From Lachnospiraceae bacterium (lineage in GTDB: Bacteria; Bacillota; Clostridia; Lachnospirales; Lachnospiraceae), in assembly GCA_015057515.1 (NCBI GenBank), contig SVED01000016.1, forward strand, positions 1 to 33,782: a stretch of 33,782 nucleotides of DNA. The letters are read 5' to 3'. The position numbers were made by a program, and so were the translations under genes. Of this stretch, positions 1 through 7,531 are shown piece after piece (the stretch's first letter is position 1; every line of letters starts with the position of its first letter). Under the pieces are notes generated by a model. The model was given only the letters and a program-made list of their open reading frames with translations. It searched no databases and had not been told where the DNA came from.

Positions 1-254
1 ATCGCAATTGTAAAACCTTAGATATTTGCACAAGCGTAACGCTGGGGACTAATTATACCTACAAGAACTAAAGGGACAGACTCAAACATCCTTCCCGCGG
101 CACGATTTATCGAAAGTGCCTGCGCCTAGGATTACTAATAACCCTAGTTGTCAGCGGAAATACTACAGCACATGGAGTGGCATACGCTGGTGTATAATAT
201 GTTCATAAAATAAATCATCTGCAGATTCCGTGGCGTTTGGGGGGAGAGAATTTT
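1..254. other. Unassigned upstream region with hairpin potential
   Basis: No ORF of useful length crosses this stretch on either strand; stops occur in all frames. One frame reads open from the window edge to a TAA at 65-67 and could be the last 21 codons of an upstream gene, but nothing supports it. By hand count G+C is about 44% over bases 1-180, which looks higher than the AT-rich genes that follow. A hairpin can be drawn with arms 96-103 and 116-124 (eight pairs, one bulged T), followed by a 5-bp stem 126-130/143-147. A TATAAT at 193-198 could be a -10 box for the next gene, but no good -35 is visible. I recognise no riboswitch, T-box, tmRNA, RNase P or tRNA signature here. Confidence 0.3.
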
Positions 255-269
255 AGGAGGAGTTAGGAT

Positions 270-1571
270 ATGTATAAGGATATAGCTGGATTGGTTTTGT
301 ATAGGGATTTAGGTGAGGACTGTATTCTTTATAAATTGGCTGAGATATTTAGAGATAGAGATAAGGGAGAGGTGAGTAAGGCTGAGCTTACAAGCCGTAT
401 ATACCAGCAGATAAAAAGAATACTTGATGTGGCAACAAGCTATGGCTTTAATAGGAATCTTTGGCAGGATTATCTTGCATTTTTGCTTATTACAAATGAA
501 AATTCATTTACTTTGACTTGTGAGAAGACAGGCGCTGGAGATGGAACTGTAAATACTTTTGCAAAGAAAGATTACGCTATATTTAAGAAATTATTTGATT
601 ATGATTTTAAAGAGATAGAAAAGGAACTTCAAATAGATTGTTTTTCGACTATAACTGATTATAAGGCTTTGCCAAAAAAAGAACAGATGTATAATCAAAA
701 TGTGAGTCAGAAGGTTAGATACATTAGTGATAAAATATCACAGGCTCAAAGTGTGGACGAAATATTTGATGTGATGACACAGTTTTATAATCAGTATGGT
801 GTGGGAATGTTTGGGCTAAACAAGGCATTTCGTATAAGCCATGAGGAGGGAACTGAACTAAAATTTATTCCTATAAATAATACTGATAAGGTGATTTTAG
901 ATGACCTTATTGGATATGAAATACAAAAGAAAAAGCTTGTAGATAACACTGAAGCATTTGTTCAGGGTAAAAGGGCAAACAATGTATTGTTATTTGGGGA
1001 TAGTGGAACAGGAAAGTCTACAAGTATCAAAGCAATAATAAATGAATACTATGATCAGGGACTTCGTATGATAGAGATATATAAGCATCAGTTTAAGGAT
1101 TTGTCTGCGGTTATATCCCATATCAAAAATCGAAACTACAAGTTTGTAATATACATGGATGATTTGTCCTTTGAAGAGTTTGAGATAGAATACAAATATC
1201 TTAAGGCTGTTATAGAGGGTGGATTGGAAACAAAACCTGATAATGTATTGATATACGCTACTTCCAATAGAAGACATCTGATAAAAGAAACTTGGAATGA
1301 TAGAACAGATATGAATGTGGAGCTGCACCATTCAGATACAATGCAGGAAAAACTTTCGCTGGTACATAGATTTGGTGTTACAATAAGCTATTCTAAACCA
1401 TCAAAAAAAGAGTTTGATCACATTGTTACTGAAATAGCAAAAAGATACCCACAGCTTGGTATGAGTGAAGAAGAACTGGTAGCAGAGGCTAACAAGTGGG
1501 AAATGTCTCATGGCGGAGTATCGGGAAGAACAGCCCAGCAGTTTATAAATTATCTGCTTGGAAAGTTGTAA
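270..1571 (+). CDS. DUF815-type AAA+ ATPase
   Basis: This 433-residue protein has a P-loop GDSGTGKST at about residues 243-251, a Walker B-like hydrophobic stretch ending in MDDLSF at 296-301, and a sensor-1-like segment with ATSNRRHL at 330-337. The long helical N-terminal half followed by a single C-terminal ATPase core matches the DUF815 family of stand-alone AAA+ proteins, whose cellular role is not established. There is no signal peptide or membrane segment, so it should be cytosolic. The ATG is supported by AGGAGG at 255-260 with nine bases of spacing. It converges on the reverse-strand gene at 1578, only six bases away, with no hairpin terminator between them. Family assignment is firm; substrate is unknown. 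Confidence 0.85.
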   Translation: MYKDIAGLVLYRDLGEDCILYKLAEIFRDRDKGEVSKAELTSRIYQQIKRILDVATSYGFNRNLWQDYLAFLLITNENSFTLTCEKTGAGDGTVNTFAKKDYAIFKKLFDYDFKEIEKELQIDCFSTITDYKALPKKEQMYNQNVSQKVRYISDKISQAQSVDEIFDVMTQFYNQYGVGMFGLNKAFRISHEEGTELKFIPINNTDKVILDDLIGYEIQKKKLVDNTEAFVQGKRANNVLLFGDSGTGKSTSIKAIINEYYDQGLRMIEIYKHQFKDLSAVISHIKNRNYKFVIYMDDLSFEEFEIEYKYLKAVIEGGLETKPDNVLIYATSNRRHLIKETWNDRTDMNVELHHSDTMQEKLSLVHRFGVTISYSKPSKKEFDHIVTEIAKRYPQLGMSEEELVAEANKWEMSHGGVSGRTAQQFINYLLGKL

Positions 1572-1577
1572 AGGTTG

Positions 1578-2201
1578 CTATTTTTCGCTGGATTTGATAT
1601 TATTTAGCTTAGTTTTGATTGTTGTGCCACTTAAAGTGGTAATCTCTTCGGACTTTGTGATAAGTGAGTCGAGAGCTGTCATATCATTTTCGTCATAGTA
1701 GATGGTGCCAAGGGTTACATAGGTGGCAGTTATGTCGGAGCCTATGGAGATACTGTATTCAAGAAAAGCTTTTGCTATATGGCGTTTATCTTGACTAAAA
1801 AGTTCTACTCCCAAATCGTTTAAGGTTTTAATAAGATTGGTGTAATGCTCATCGCAGGTAGAAAGAGTATCCAGATTGGCAGGACCGTACATAAGCTTCA
1901 ACTCAGTATTGGTATACTGGGACAGATTAAGAATCTTTTGCTCGGCAAGATATTTAAGGGTATCTATAAGAGCGTTAAGCCCAGCATCTAAGGCCGCCTG
2001 AATAGGTAAGGTCTCCAGGGGAATTGGGATATAATCAAGGGCAGAAATGTCTGCTCTACGAACATTATTTGCTTCAGATTCTTTTGCCCAGAAGGCTTTT
2101 TTATCGCTGGCAACTTTTCGGTTGAAATTAGCGTTATGTTTGATTGCTGAGTAGGAAGCAAATATAACTAAACTTAAGATAATTGCATTTATAATACGCA
2201 T
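1578..2201 (-). CDS. Membrane-anchored protein with TPR-like C-terminal region
   Basis: The 207-residue product begins with one hydrophobic segment (about residues 3-20) that can act as an uncleaved signal anchor, so the rest probably faces outside the membrane. Residues 110-190 are helical and alanine/leucine-rich, with a pattern such as AKAFLEYSISIG followed by YVTLGTIYYDENDM that resembles tetratricopeptide helices; this is inference from pattern, not a firm domain hit. The start has a ribosome site (GAAAGGA on the reverse strand, about 2211-2217). It is divergent from the small ORF at 2228 with only 26 bases between the start codons, so promoters of both must sit inside the opposite gene. 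I do not recognise a specific family. Confidence 0.7.
   Translation of the reverse strand: MRIINAIILSLVIFASYSAIKHNANFNRKVASDKKAFWAKESEANNVRRADISALDYIPIPLETLPIQAALDAGLNALIDTLKYLAEQKILNLSQYTNTELKLMYGPANLDTLSTCDEHYTNLIKTLNDLGVELFSQDKRHIAKAFLEYSISIGSDITATYVTLGTIYYDENDMTALDSLITKSEEITTLSGTTIKTKLNNIKSSEK
2140..2168 (+). promoter_or_regulatory. Candidate sigma-A promoter inside the divergent gene
   Basis: TTGATT at 2140-2145 and TATAAC at 2163-2168 are separated by exactly 17 bases. The site lies within the 5' end of the reverse-strand gene and would start transcription near 2175, about 50 bases before the small ORF at 2228. It is the natural promoter for the 2228-to-5559 gene run because the 26-base gap between the divergent starts cannot hold one. 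Confidence 0.45.
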
Positions 2202-2227
2202 AAAAAATATCCTTTCGGAGGTGTAAA

Positions 2228-2326
2228 ATGATTAATTTTAGTAACAGAAAAACACAGAAAACCATTTCTATAGTAATTGTAGCAATACTTGTATTTGCTA
2301 TGGTGTTGGGTCTTCTATTAAGCTAG
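2228..2326 (+). CDS. 32-residue single-pass membrane peptide
   Basis: This short ORF starts with ATG at 2228, preceded by GGAGGTG at about 2218-2224, an excellent ribosome site with tight spacing. The product opens with a basic head (MINFSNRKTQKT) and continues with a hydrophobic stretch of about 20 residues ending in GLLLS, the layout of a single-pass membrane peptide with the N-terminus inside. Tiny proteins of this shape (for example DUF4044-like ones) are common in Firmicutes, but I cannot assign a family. It precedes the AIR-synthase-like gene by 43 bases and probably shares its transcript. The strong ribosome site and clean hydrophobic pattern make chance unlikely. Confidence 0.6.
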   Translation: MINFSNRKTQKTISIVIVAILVFAMVLGLLLS

Positions 2327-2369
2327 CATATCACGAAGCCTAGAATATTTCAAGAAAGGCATAAGTTAA

Positions 2370-3353
2370 ATGGAAAAGGGTACTCTTGGGGAACTGTACC
2401 TAAACCGTTCAGTTACCAAGCACATACGGAAACACAACAAGGATTTAATTTGTGGTGGTGCAGTTTCAAGTGACTGTGCCTTATTTTCCGTTGCAGAGGG
2501 AAACATGGCCTCATCAGAAGGGTGGGGAGCAACTCCTCTTATCGCCTGGGTAAAGGCTATGAATAACCTATACGCTGTGGGTGCGAAACCGGTAGGTGTT
2601 CGTATACAGATGATGCTTCCTTGTCAGGTGGAGGAGTCAGACATCAAAATTTTTATGCAGGAATTTAATTCTATGGCTGATGGAGAGGACCTTCAGATAA
2701 TGGGTGGACACACTCAGGTCAGCGATGCTTATACTGTGCCAACATTTTTCGTTTCTGTATTGGGTAGATTAATGGATTACATACCAAGACCTAAGGCAGT
2801 TACAGCTGGGGATAAGATTATTATGACCAAGTGGGCAGGAATACTAGGAAATGATATTTTAGTAGAAAAAAAACAGGAAAGGTTAAAAAAAACCTTACCT
2901 GAAAGCTACGTTAAGGGTGGTTTTTTTGGAAGGGAAAGCTACCAGATAAAAGAAGAGTCAATGGCAGCGATAGCTTTAGATGACAAGGTTTGTTATATGC
3001 ATGATATATCTGCCGGAGGTGTATATAGTGGATTGTGGCAGTTGGGAGCTCGACTTGGCAAGGGTGTAAGAATAGATCATTACAAGATACCTATAAAACA
3101 GGAAACTATAGAGTTTTCTCAGGCTTTTGATATAAATCCATACATGTTGGATGGTACAGGAGCTTTGCTGATTGTAGCAAAACAAGGTGATGTTGTGTTA
3201 CAATCTCTTGGTGAGAAGAATATACCAGCCACAATAATCGGAGAGATAACCCAGGAAAAGGACAGGGTAGTAGTCCTAGGGGAAGGAAGAGAAAAAAGAT
3301 TTCTTGCACCTGCAAAGGGTGATGAAATATATAAAGTGGTTTCTATTTATTAG
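2370..3353 (+). CDS. AIR synthase-related protein (PurM/HypE/ThiL/SelD superfamily)
   Basis: The 327-residue protein has the two-part layout of AIR synthase-related ATP-binding enzymes: an N-terminal half with the GWGATPLIAWVKAMNNLYAVGAKP region, in which the motif resembling DxxAMGAxP helices of PurM-like proteins is visible, and a C-terminal half beginning near residue 205 with HDISAGGVYSGLWQLGA, matching the H-D-x-S/T-x-GG-x-x-G-A-L-x-E motif of HypE and PurL-like proteins. It lacks hallmarks that would fix it as PurM, HypE, ThiL or SelD, and no hydrogenase or selenium genes lie nearby. Ribosome site AAGAAAGG precedes the ATG. It is followed by an Lrp regulator and an aminotransferase, suggesting amino-acid or related metabolism. 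Two A8 runs and a T7 run occur at 2866-2927. Confidence 0.75.
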   Translation: MEKGTLGELYLNRSVTKHIRKHNKDLICGGAVSSDCALFSVAEGNMASSEGWGATPLIAWVKAMNNLYAVGAKPVGVRIQMMLPCQVEESDIKIFMQEFNSMADGEDLQIMGGHTQVSDAYTVPTFFVSVLGRLMDYIPRPKAVTAGDKIIMTKWAGILGNDILVEKKQERLKKTLPESYVKGGFFGRESYQIKEESMAAIALDDKVCYMHDISAGGVYSGLWQLGARLGKGVRIDHYKIPIKQETIEFSQAFDINPYMLDGTGALLIVAKQGDVVLQSLGEKNIPATIIGEITQEKDRVVVLGEGREKRFLAPAKGDEIYKVVSIY

Positions 3354-3386
3354 AAATTGCAATATTAGAAAAGAGAGGTATAAGTC

Positions 3387-3869
3387 ATGAACAACGACAT
3401 TTTGAAACTCTTAGAAAACGACAGTAGACTTACTGTTAAAGATATAGCCAGCATGCTTGGCCTTCCTGAAGACGCAGTCGCCAGTGATATCAAGGCCATG
3501 GAGGATAATAAAGTTATATGTGGATACCACACCATGATTGACTGGGATAAGGTGGCAGAGGAAAAAGTAACTGCACTTATTGAGGTTAAGGTAACTCCAC
3601 AGAGAGGTCAGGGCTTTGACAAGATTGCAGAAAGAATCTACAACTATGACGAAGTAAATGCAGTTTACCTTATGGCAGGTGCATTTGATTTCACAGTAAT
3701 TATTCAGGGCAAGACTCTTAGAGAGGTTTCCAGATTTGTATCTGAGAAGCTGGCGGTTATGGAGACTGTCATAAGTACCTCTACTCATTTTGTACTTAAG
3801 AAGTACAAAGATCACGGCATCAAGTTTGATGTTGTAAAACAGGATGAAAGGTTGGCGATTGTACCATAA
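3387..3869 (+). CDS. Lrp/AsnC family transcriptional regulator
   Basis: The 160-residue product has the Lrp/AsnC layout: an N-terminal winged helix-turn-helix (about residues 3-50, with LLENDSRLTVKDIASMLGL and a recognition-helix region near VASDIKAM) and a C-terminal RAM ligand-binding domain (about residues 62-140, with the beta-rich TALIEVKV and VYLMAGAFDFTVII segments). Family members form dimers or octamers and respond to amino acids. Its stop codon overlaps the start of the aminotransferase gene as TAATG, so the two are translationally coupled and the regulator probably controls this operon. The ATG is preceded by AGAGAGGT. Family confidence is high; the effector is not known. Confidence 0.92.
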   Translation: MNNDILKLLENDSRLTVKDIASMLGLPEDAVASDIKAMEDNKVICGYHTMIDWDKVAEEKVTALIEVKVTPQRGQGFDKIAERIYNYDEVNAVYLMAGAFDFTVIIQGKTLREVSRFVSEKLAVMETVISTSTHFVLKKYKDHGIKFDVVKQDERLAIVP

Positions 3870-5038
3870 TGAGAAATCCATTATCAAAAACCATATCAGA
3901 GATAAAACCATCAGGAATCAGAAAATTCTTCGACATAGTTAGTGAGATGCCTAACGCTATTTCGCTGGGTGTTGGTGAGCCTGATTTTGATACACCATGG
4001 CATATTCGTGAGGAGGGTATTTACTCTTTGGAGAAGGGCAAGACCTTCTATACTTCTAACTCAGGTCTTCTTGAGTTAAGAGACGAAATTTGCAAATGGT
4101 ATAAGAGAAAATATAACGTGGATTATGATGCAAGAACTGAAGCACTTATCACTGTTGGTGGTAGCGAGGGTATTGATCTTGCTCTTCGTGCTATGCTTGA
4201 TCCAGGAGATGAGGTTATTATTCCGGAGCCTTGTTATGTATCATATCTTCCTTGTGTTCAGTTGGCAGGTGGAGTACCTGTAACTATTCCTCTTAAAAAT
4301 GAGAATCAGTTCAGACTTACACCACAGGAGTTATTAGACGCCATCACAGACAAGACAAAGGTTCTTATTCTTGCATTCCCTGGCAACCCAACCGGTGCCA
4401 TTATGACAAAGGAAGACTTAGAGCCTATTGCTAAGATTTGCAACGAAAAAGATATTATTGTTATCTCAGATGAGATATATTCAGAACTTACATACGGAGA
4501 TGCAGGACATTTTACCATTGGATCCCTTCCTGATATGAAGGAGAGAACCATCATCATAAATGGTTTCTCAAAGGCTTATGCCATGACCGGTTGGAGACTT
4601 GGATATGCTCTTGCACCTAAGCTTATTGCAGAGCAGATGACAAAGATTCATCAGTTTGCAATTATGTGTGCTCCTACTACTAGCCAGTATGCGGCTATTA
4701 GTGCCATCAAAGAGGGTGATAAGGATATCGAGCGTATGAAGCAGTCATATGATCAGAGAAGACGTTTCCTTATGAAGACCTTCGAGGAGATGGGGCTTCC
4801 TTGCTTTGAACCACTTGGAGCTTTTTATATGTTCCCATGTATCAAAGAGTTTGGTCTTACCAGTGATGAGTTTGCCACAAGACTTCTTGAGGAGGAGGAA
4901 CTGGCTGTAGTTCCGGGGACTGCTTTTGGTGATTGCGGTGAGGGCTTTATACGAATATCTTATGCGTATTCCATCGACGAGCTCAAGGAAGCGATGAAAC
5001 GTATTGGCAATTTCATTAACAGATTAAGAAGCAAGTAA
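3869..5038 (+). CDS. Class I/II PLP-dependent aminotransferase
   Basis: This 389-residue protein is a fold-type I aminotransferase. Visible marks are YTSNSGLLELR near residue 61, the PGNPTG motif around N173, the PLP-phenol contacts D201 and Y204 (SDEIYSELTYG), the Schiff-base lysine K235 in NGFSKAYAMTGWR, and the carboxylate-binding arginine R362 in FIRISYAYS. It has the usual length for AspC/PatA-type enzymes. It is coupled to the Lrp-like gene through TAATG at 3867-3871. The amino donor cannot be read from sequence; aspartate or aromatic/branched substrates are all possible. The AIR-synthase-like gene, Lrp regulator and this enzyme appear to form one operon. Confidence 0.93.
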   Translation: MRNPLSKTISEIKPSGIRKFFDIVSEMPNAISLGVGEPDFDTPWHIREEGIYSLEKGKTFYTSNSGLLELRDEICKWYKRKYNVDYDARTEALITVGGSEGIDLALRAMLDPGDEVIIPEPCYVSYLPCVQLAGGVPVTIPLKNENQFRLTPQELLDAITDKTKVLILAFPGNPTGAIMTKEDLEPIAKICNEKDIIVISDEIYSELTYGDAGHFTIGSLPDMKERTIIINGFSKAYAMTGWRLGYALAPKLIAEQMTKIHQFAIMCAPTTSQYAAISAIKEGDKDIERMKQSYDQRRRFLMKTFEEMGLPCFEPLGAFYMFPCIKEFGLTSDEFATRLLEEEELAVVPGTAFGDCGEGFIRISYAYSIDELKEAMKRIGNFINRLRSK

Positions 5039-5067
5039 AGACAAAATGAAAGGACAATGGATTCAGT

Positions 5068-5559
5068 ATGCTAAACATAGTACTACTTGAACCAGAGATG
5101 CCGGCAAATACAGGAAATATAGGGCGCACTTGTGTAATAACAGGTGCGCGTCTTCATTTGATTGAGCCTCTGGGATTTCAGATAAACGATAAAATGTTAA
5201 AAAGGGCAGGTCTTGATTATTGGCCAAAGTTGGACGTAACAGTATATGAGGATTATCAGGATTTTCTAAATAGAAATCCTGGTGCCAAGGTGTATATGGC
5301 AACTACTAAATCTAAGCAAAAATACACGGATGTTTCCTATGAAGAGGATGCATATATTATGTTTGGACCAGAAAGCCGAGGTATACCGGAGGAGATTCTT
5401 CTCGATAATAGAGAAACCTGTGTACGTATACCTATGATGCCAGAGGAAAGGTCTTTAAACCTCTCTAATTCAGTGGCAATTATACTCTATGAAGCACTTA
5501 GGCAGCAGGACTTTCCAAGACTAGAGGATAAGGGGCAGCTACACAGGTATGAGTGGTAG
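5068..5559 (+). CDS. trmL: tRNA (cytidine/uridine-34-2'-O)-methyltransferase TrmL
   Basis: A 163-residue SPOUT-class methyltransferase of the TrmL type, which uses S-adenosylmethionine to methylate the ribose of the tRNA wobble base at position 34. Visible marks are PANTGNIGRTC at residues 12-22 (motif 1), GLDYWPKLDV after residue 48, FGPESRGIP at 99-107 (motif 2) and the knot-forming RSLNLSNSVAIILYEALRQ at 128-146 (motif 3). It lacks the extra N-terminal RNA-binding domain of TrmH, consistent with TrmL. The ATG at 5068 has a rather distant ribosome site, GAAAGGA at 5049-5054; an out-of-frame ATG at 5057 gives only five codons. Confidence 0.93.
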   Translation: MLNIVLLEPEMPANTGNIGRTCVITGARLHLIEPLGFQINDKMLKRAGLDYWPKLDVTVYEDYQDFLNRNPGAKVYMATTKSKQKYTDVSYEEDAYIMFGPESRGIPEEILLDNRETCVRIPMMPEERSLNLSNSVAIILYEALRQQDFPRLEDKGQLHRYEW

Positions 5560-5604
5560 TTAAAAAAAGTAATAATCTAGAAAGCAAGCTATGAAGGTAA
5601 GTAA

Positions 5605-6627
5605 ATGGATAAAAATATTTCCTCAATAGAAGATAAATGGTATGGAAAACCATACTATTCCTTAGATGCATATTTTAAAAATGTATATGGTCAAAAAATA
5701 TATAAAATAGCTGTTGATGCAGGCCTTTCCTGCCCTAACAGAGATGGAAGTCTTGATGATAGAGGTTGCATTTTCTGTAGCAAATTTGGTAGTGGAGATT
5801 TTGCTGTAAAGGCAGGGGATGTGAAAGCGCAGATTGAAGCTGGTATAGCCAAGTTTAACAAGTCTGTTGGAGAAAAGTACGTGATATATTTTCAGGCATT
5901 TACCAACACTTATGGTGATGTAGAATATCTGAGAAAAATATGGACGGAGGCTTTAGAATATGAGTCAGTGGTAGGGATTTCCATTGCTACCAGACCAGAT
6001 TGTCTTGGGGATGAAGTTGTGGCATTGTTAAAGGAATTGAAGGAAAAATTCCTCAGACCGGATGCTAGCTCAGCTGAGGATATTGGAAGCAAATTCATAT
6101 GGATTGAACTTGGACTGCAGACTATTCATGAGTCCACGGCTAAATACATAAGAAGACACTACGAGTTACAAATCTATGAAGAAGCGGTTCTTAAACTTGG
6201 CAAGATGGGAATTCCGTATATAACTCACATAATTCTTGGATTTCCAAAAGAGACAAAAGAGGAAATGTTAGAGACGGTTTTTTATGTGGAACAAGGAATA
6301 ATGGATTATGATATTCACAGACAAATTAAACCTTTTGGAATCAAACTACAGCTACTTCATGTCCTGGAAGGTACGGATCTTGCGGCTGACTATAAAGATG
6401 GTGCTTTTAAAACTATGGAAATGGATGAATACATAGAACTTATAGTTGAAGCCTTACAAAAAATCAATCCTGAAATAGTAATGCATAGAGTTACAGGGGA
6501 TGGACCAAAATCTATTCTTATTGCACCTACTTGGTCAGCAAATAAGAAGGTTGTGCTTAATACTCTACATAAAACTATGAAGGAAAAGAATGCAAGGCAG
6601 GGAGATTATTCTATTATGCTATGGTAA
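5605..6627 (+). CDS. TIGR01212-type radical SAM protein (YhcC family)
   Basis: The 340-residue product carries an N-terminal cysteine cluster C43-x11-C55-x2-C58 in SCPNRDGSLDDRGCIFC, the signature of the TIGR01212/YhcC subgroup of radical SAM proteins, which binds a 4Fe-4S cluster; the usual CxxxCxxC spacing is altered in this subgroup. Downstream are YFQAFTNTYG, IATRPDCL and WIELGLQTIHEST, typical of SAM and cluster-binding loops. The family is related to Elp3-like proteins but its substrate is not settled. The ATG at 5605 is preceded by AAGGT. The gene ends in a bidirectional hairpin terminator shared with the AraC gene. Confidence 0.9.
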   Translation: MDKNISSIEDKWYGKPYYSLDAYFKNVYGQKIYKIAVDAGLSCPNRDGSLDDRGCIFCSKFGSGDFAVKAGDVKAQIEAGIAKFNKSVGEKYVIYFQAFTNTYGDVEYLRKIWTEALEYESVVGISIATRPDCLGDEVVALLKELKEKFLRPDASSAEDIGSKFIWIELGLQTIHESTAKYIRRHYELQIYEEAVLKLGKMGIPYITHIILGFPKETKEEMLETVFYVEQGIMDYDIHRQIKPFGIKLQLLHVLEGTDLAADYKDGAFKTMEMDEYIELIVEALQKINPEIVMHRVTGDGPKSILIAPTWSANKKVVLNTLHKTMKEKNARQGDYSIMLW

Positions 6628-6661
6628 AAAACCATTGCGCTATAAAACGCAATGGTTTTTT
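6626..6661. terminator. Bidirectional intrinsic terminator
   Basis: A 14-bp perfect stem (6626-6639 with 6648-6661) closes an 8-base loop. The AAAAAA and TTTTTT ends give a U-tract in both directions. It overlaps the stop codon of the upstream radical SAM gene and abuts the stop of the convergent AraC gene, so it should end both transcripts. Confidence 0.88.
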
Positions 6662-7407
6662 TATTTCTCTTTTAATGCTAGCTCCCTTAGGTGTTGAGAT
6701 TGATATTTTTTTGGGGTAATACCCATATATTTGTGAAAAACTTCTGTGAAATAACTCTGGTCAGGGAAAGCTAGTATAGAGGCAATCTGAGCAGGTGTAA
6801 AATCAGAATATACAAGCATATTTTTGGCTGCGTCTAGTTTGAGCTGGCGTATGTAGTCCCTTGTTGATGTGCCGGTTTCTTTCTTGAATAATCTGGATAG
6901 ATAAGCAGGACTAAGGCCGACTAAGTCAGATAGCTCATCTAAGGTAATTCTTGTGTGGAGATTATCTTGTATATAGTCAATGCATCTAACAATATGAATA
7001 GAGCATATTTTATGTTTTCTTAGATTGTGCATTCTAGTTGTATAGTCCAAACATAGTTTTTTATGTAGGTGATCTATATCTTTAAAATTTGTGGCTATAT
7101 CGGCTTTTTGGATATAGAAGTCACTTAGAGAATAGGATGTAGATACATCCATTCCGCCCTCGATGCAGTAACGTGCAATAAGGGCAGCAGTAATTGCAAA
7201 GTGATATTTAATATTTTGAATGGAATTACTGGAGAGGGTTCCAAGTCCTTTTTTTGATGTGAAATTTTCTACGCAAATTTCCTTGACTTTATTTATATCA
7301 CCGGATTTGATGGCGGAGTAAAATTCCAATTCTGGGTTATAGGGTGCTCTAAGTATATTGTTTTCTTTTCTCAAAAATTCCTTATATATGTATTCTTTTT
7401 TTAACAT
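6661..7407 (-). CDS. AraC family transcriptional regulator
   Basis: The 248-residue protein has a C-terminal AraC/XylS double helix-turn-helix (about residues 140-240): the first helix pair lies in ITLDELSDLVGLSPAYLSRLF (split here across 154-174) and the second in TPAQIASILAFPDQSYFTEVFHKYMGITPKKY (204-235), which carries the family's conserved F-x-D-x-SYF-x-x-F-K-x-x-x-G-x-TP pattern. The N-terminal part has no cupin features and is helical, a layout seen in some Firmicutes regulators of polysaccharide use. The start is backed by AGGAGG (reverse strand). It is divergent from the GH16 glucanase gene and is its likely regulator, probably as an activator; that is inferred from position. Confidence 0.9.
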   Translation of the reverse strand: MLKKEYIYKEFLRKENNILRAPYNPELEFYSAIKSGDINKVKEICVENFTSKKGLGTLSSNSIQNIKYHFAITAALIARYCIEGGMDVSTSYSLSDFYIQKADIATNFKDIDHLHKKLCLDYTTRMHNLRKHKICSIHIVRCIDYIQDNLHTRITLDELSDLVGLSPAYLSRLFKKETGTSTRDYIRQLKLDAAKNMLVYSDFTPAQIASILAFPDQSYFTEVFHKYMGITPKKYQSQHLRELALKEK

Positions 7408-7443
7408 AAATCCTCCTTGACTATGATATTTTCATATATGTCA

Positions 7444-7472
7444 AAAATACCATAAAAAAGATATATAAACAA
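7444..7472 (-). promoter_or_regulatory. Candidate promoter of the AraC gene
   Basis: Reading the reverse strand, TTGTTT and TATTTT are 17 bases apart, with a TGG just before the -10 as in extended -10 promoters. It lies about 37 bases upstream of the AraC start codon. The stretch is very AT-rich, so chance matches are possible. Confidence 0.35.
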
Positions 7473-7478
7473 TATCCT

Positions 7479-7507
7479 TTGATAGATTTAAATGTTATTT
7501 ATTATAT
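7479..7507 (+). promoter_or_regulatory. Candidate promoter of the GH16 gene
   Basis: TTGATA at 7479-7484 and TTATAT at 7502-7507 have 17-base spacing. Transcription would begin near 7514, giving a short leader with the AAGGGGA ribosome site before the ATG at 7532. This position makes the earlier in-frame ATG at 7508 an unlikely start. Confidence 0.35.
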
Positions 7508-7531
7508 ATGAAATTAAGAAAGGGGAATATT

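Noticed and set aside
61-190. Resemblance of short pieces to tmRNA (GGGA..ACTCAAAC and GGCATACGCTGG)
   Set aside because: The tRNA-like 3' end with TTCGA and CCACCA is absent from the following bases, and the order does not fit a tmRNA.
7508-7531. Earlier ATG start for the GH16 gene
   Set aside because: It overlaps the likely -10 region, lacks a ribosome site, and would add eight residues before a clean signal peptide.
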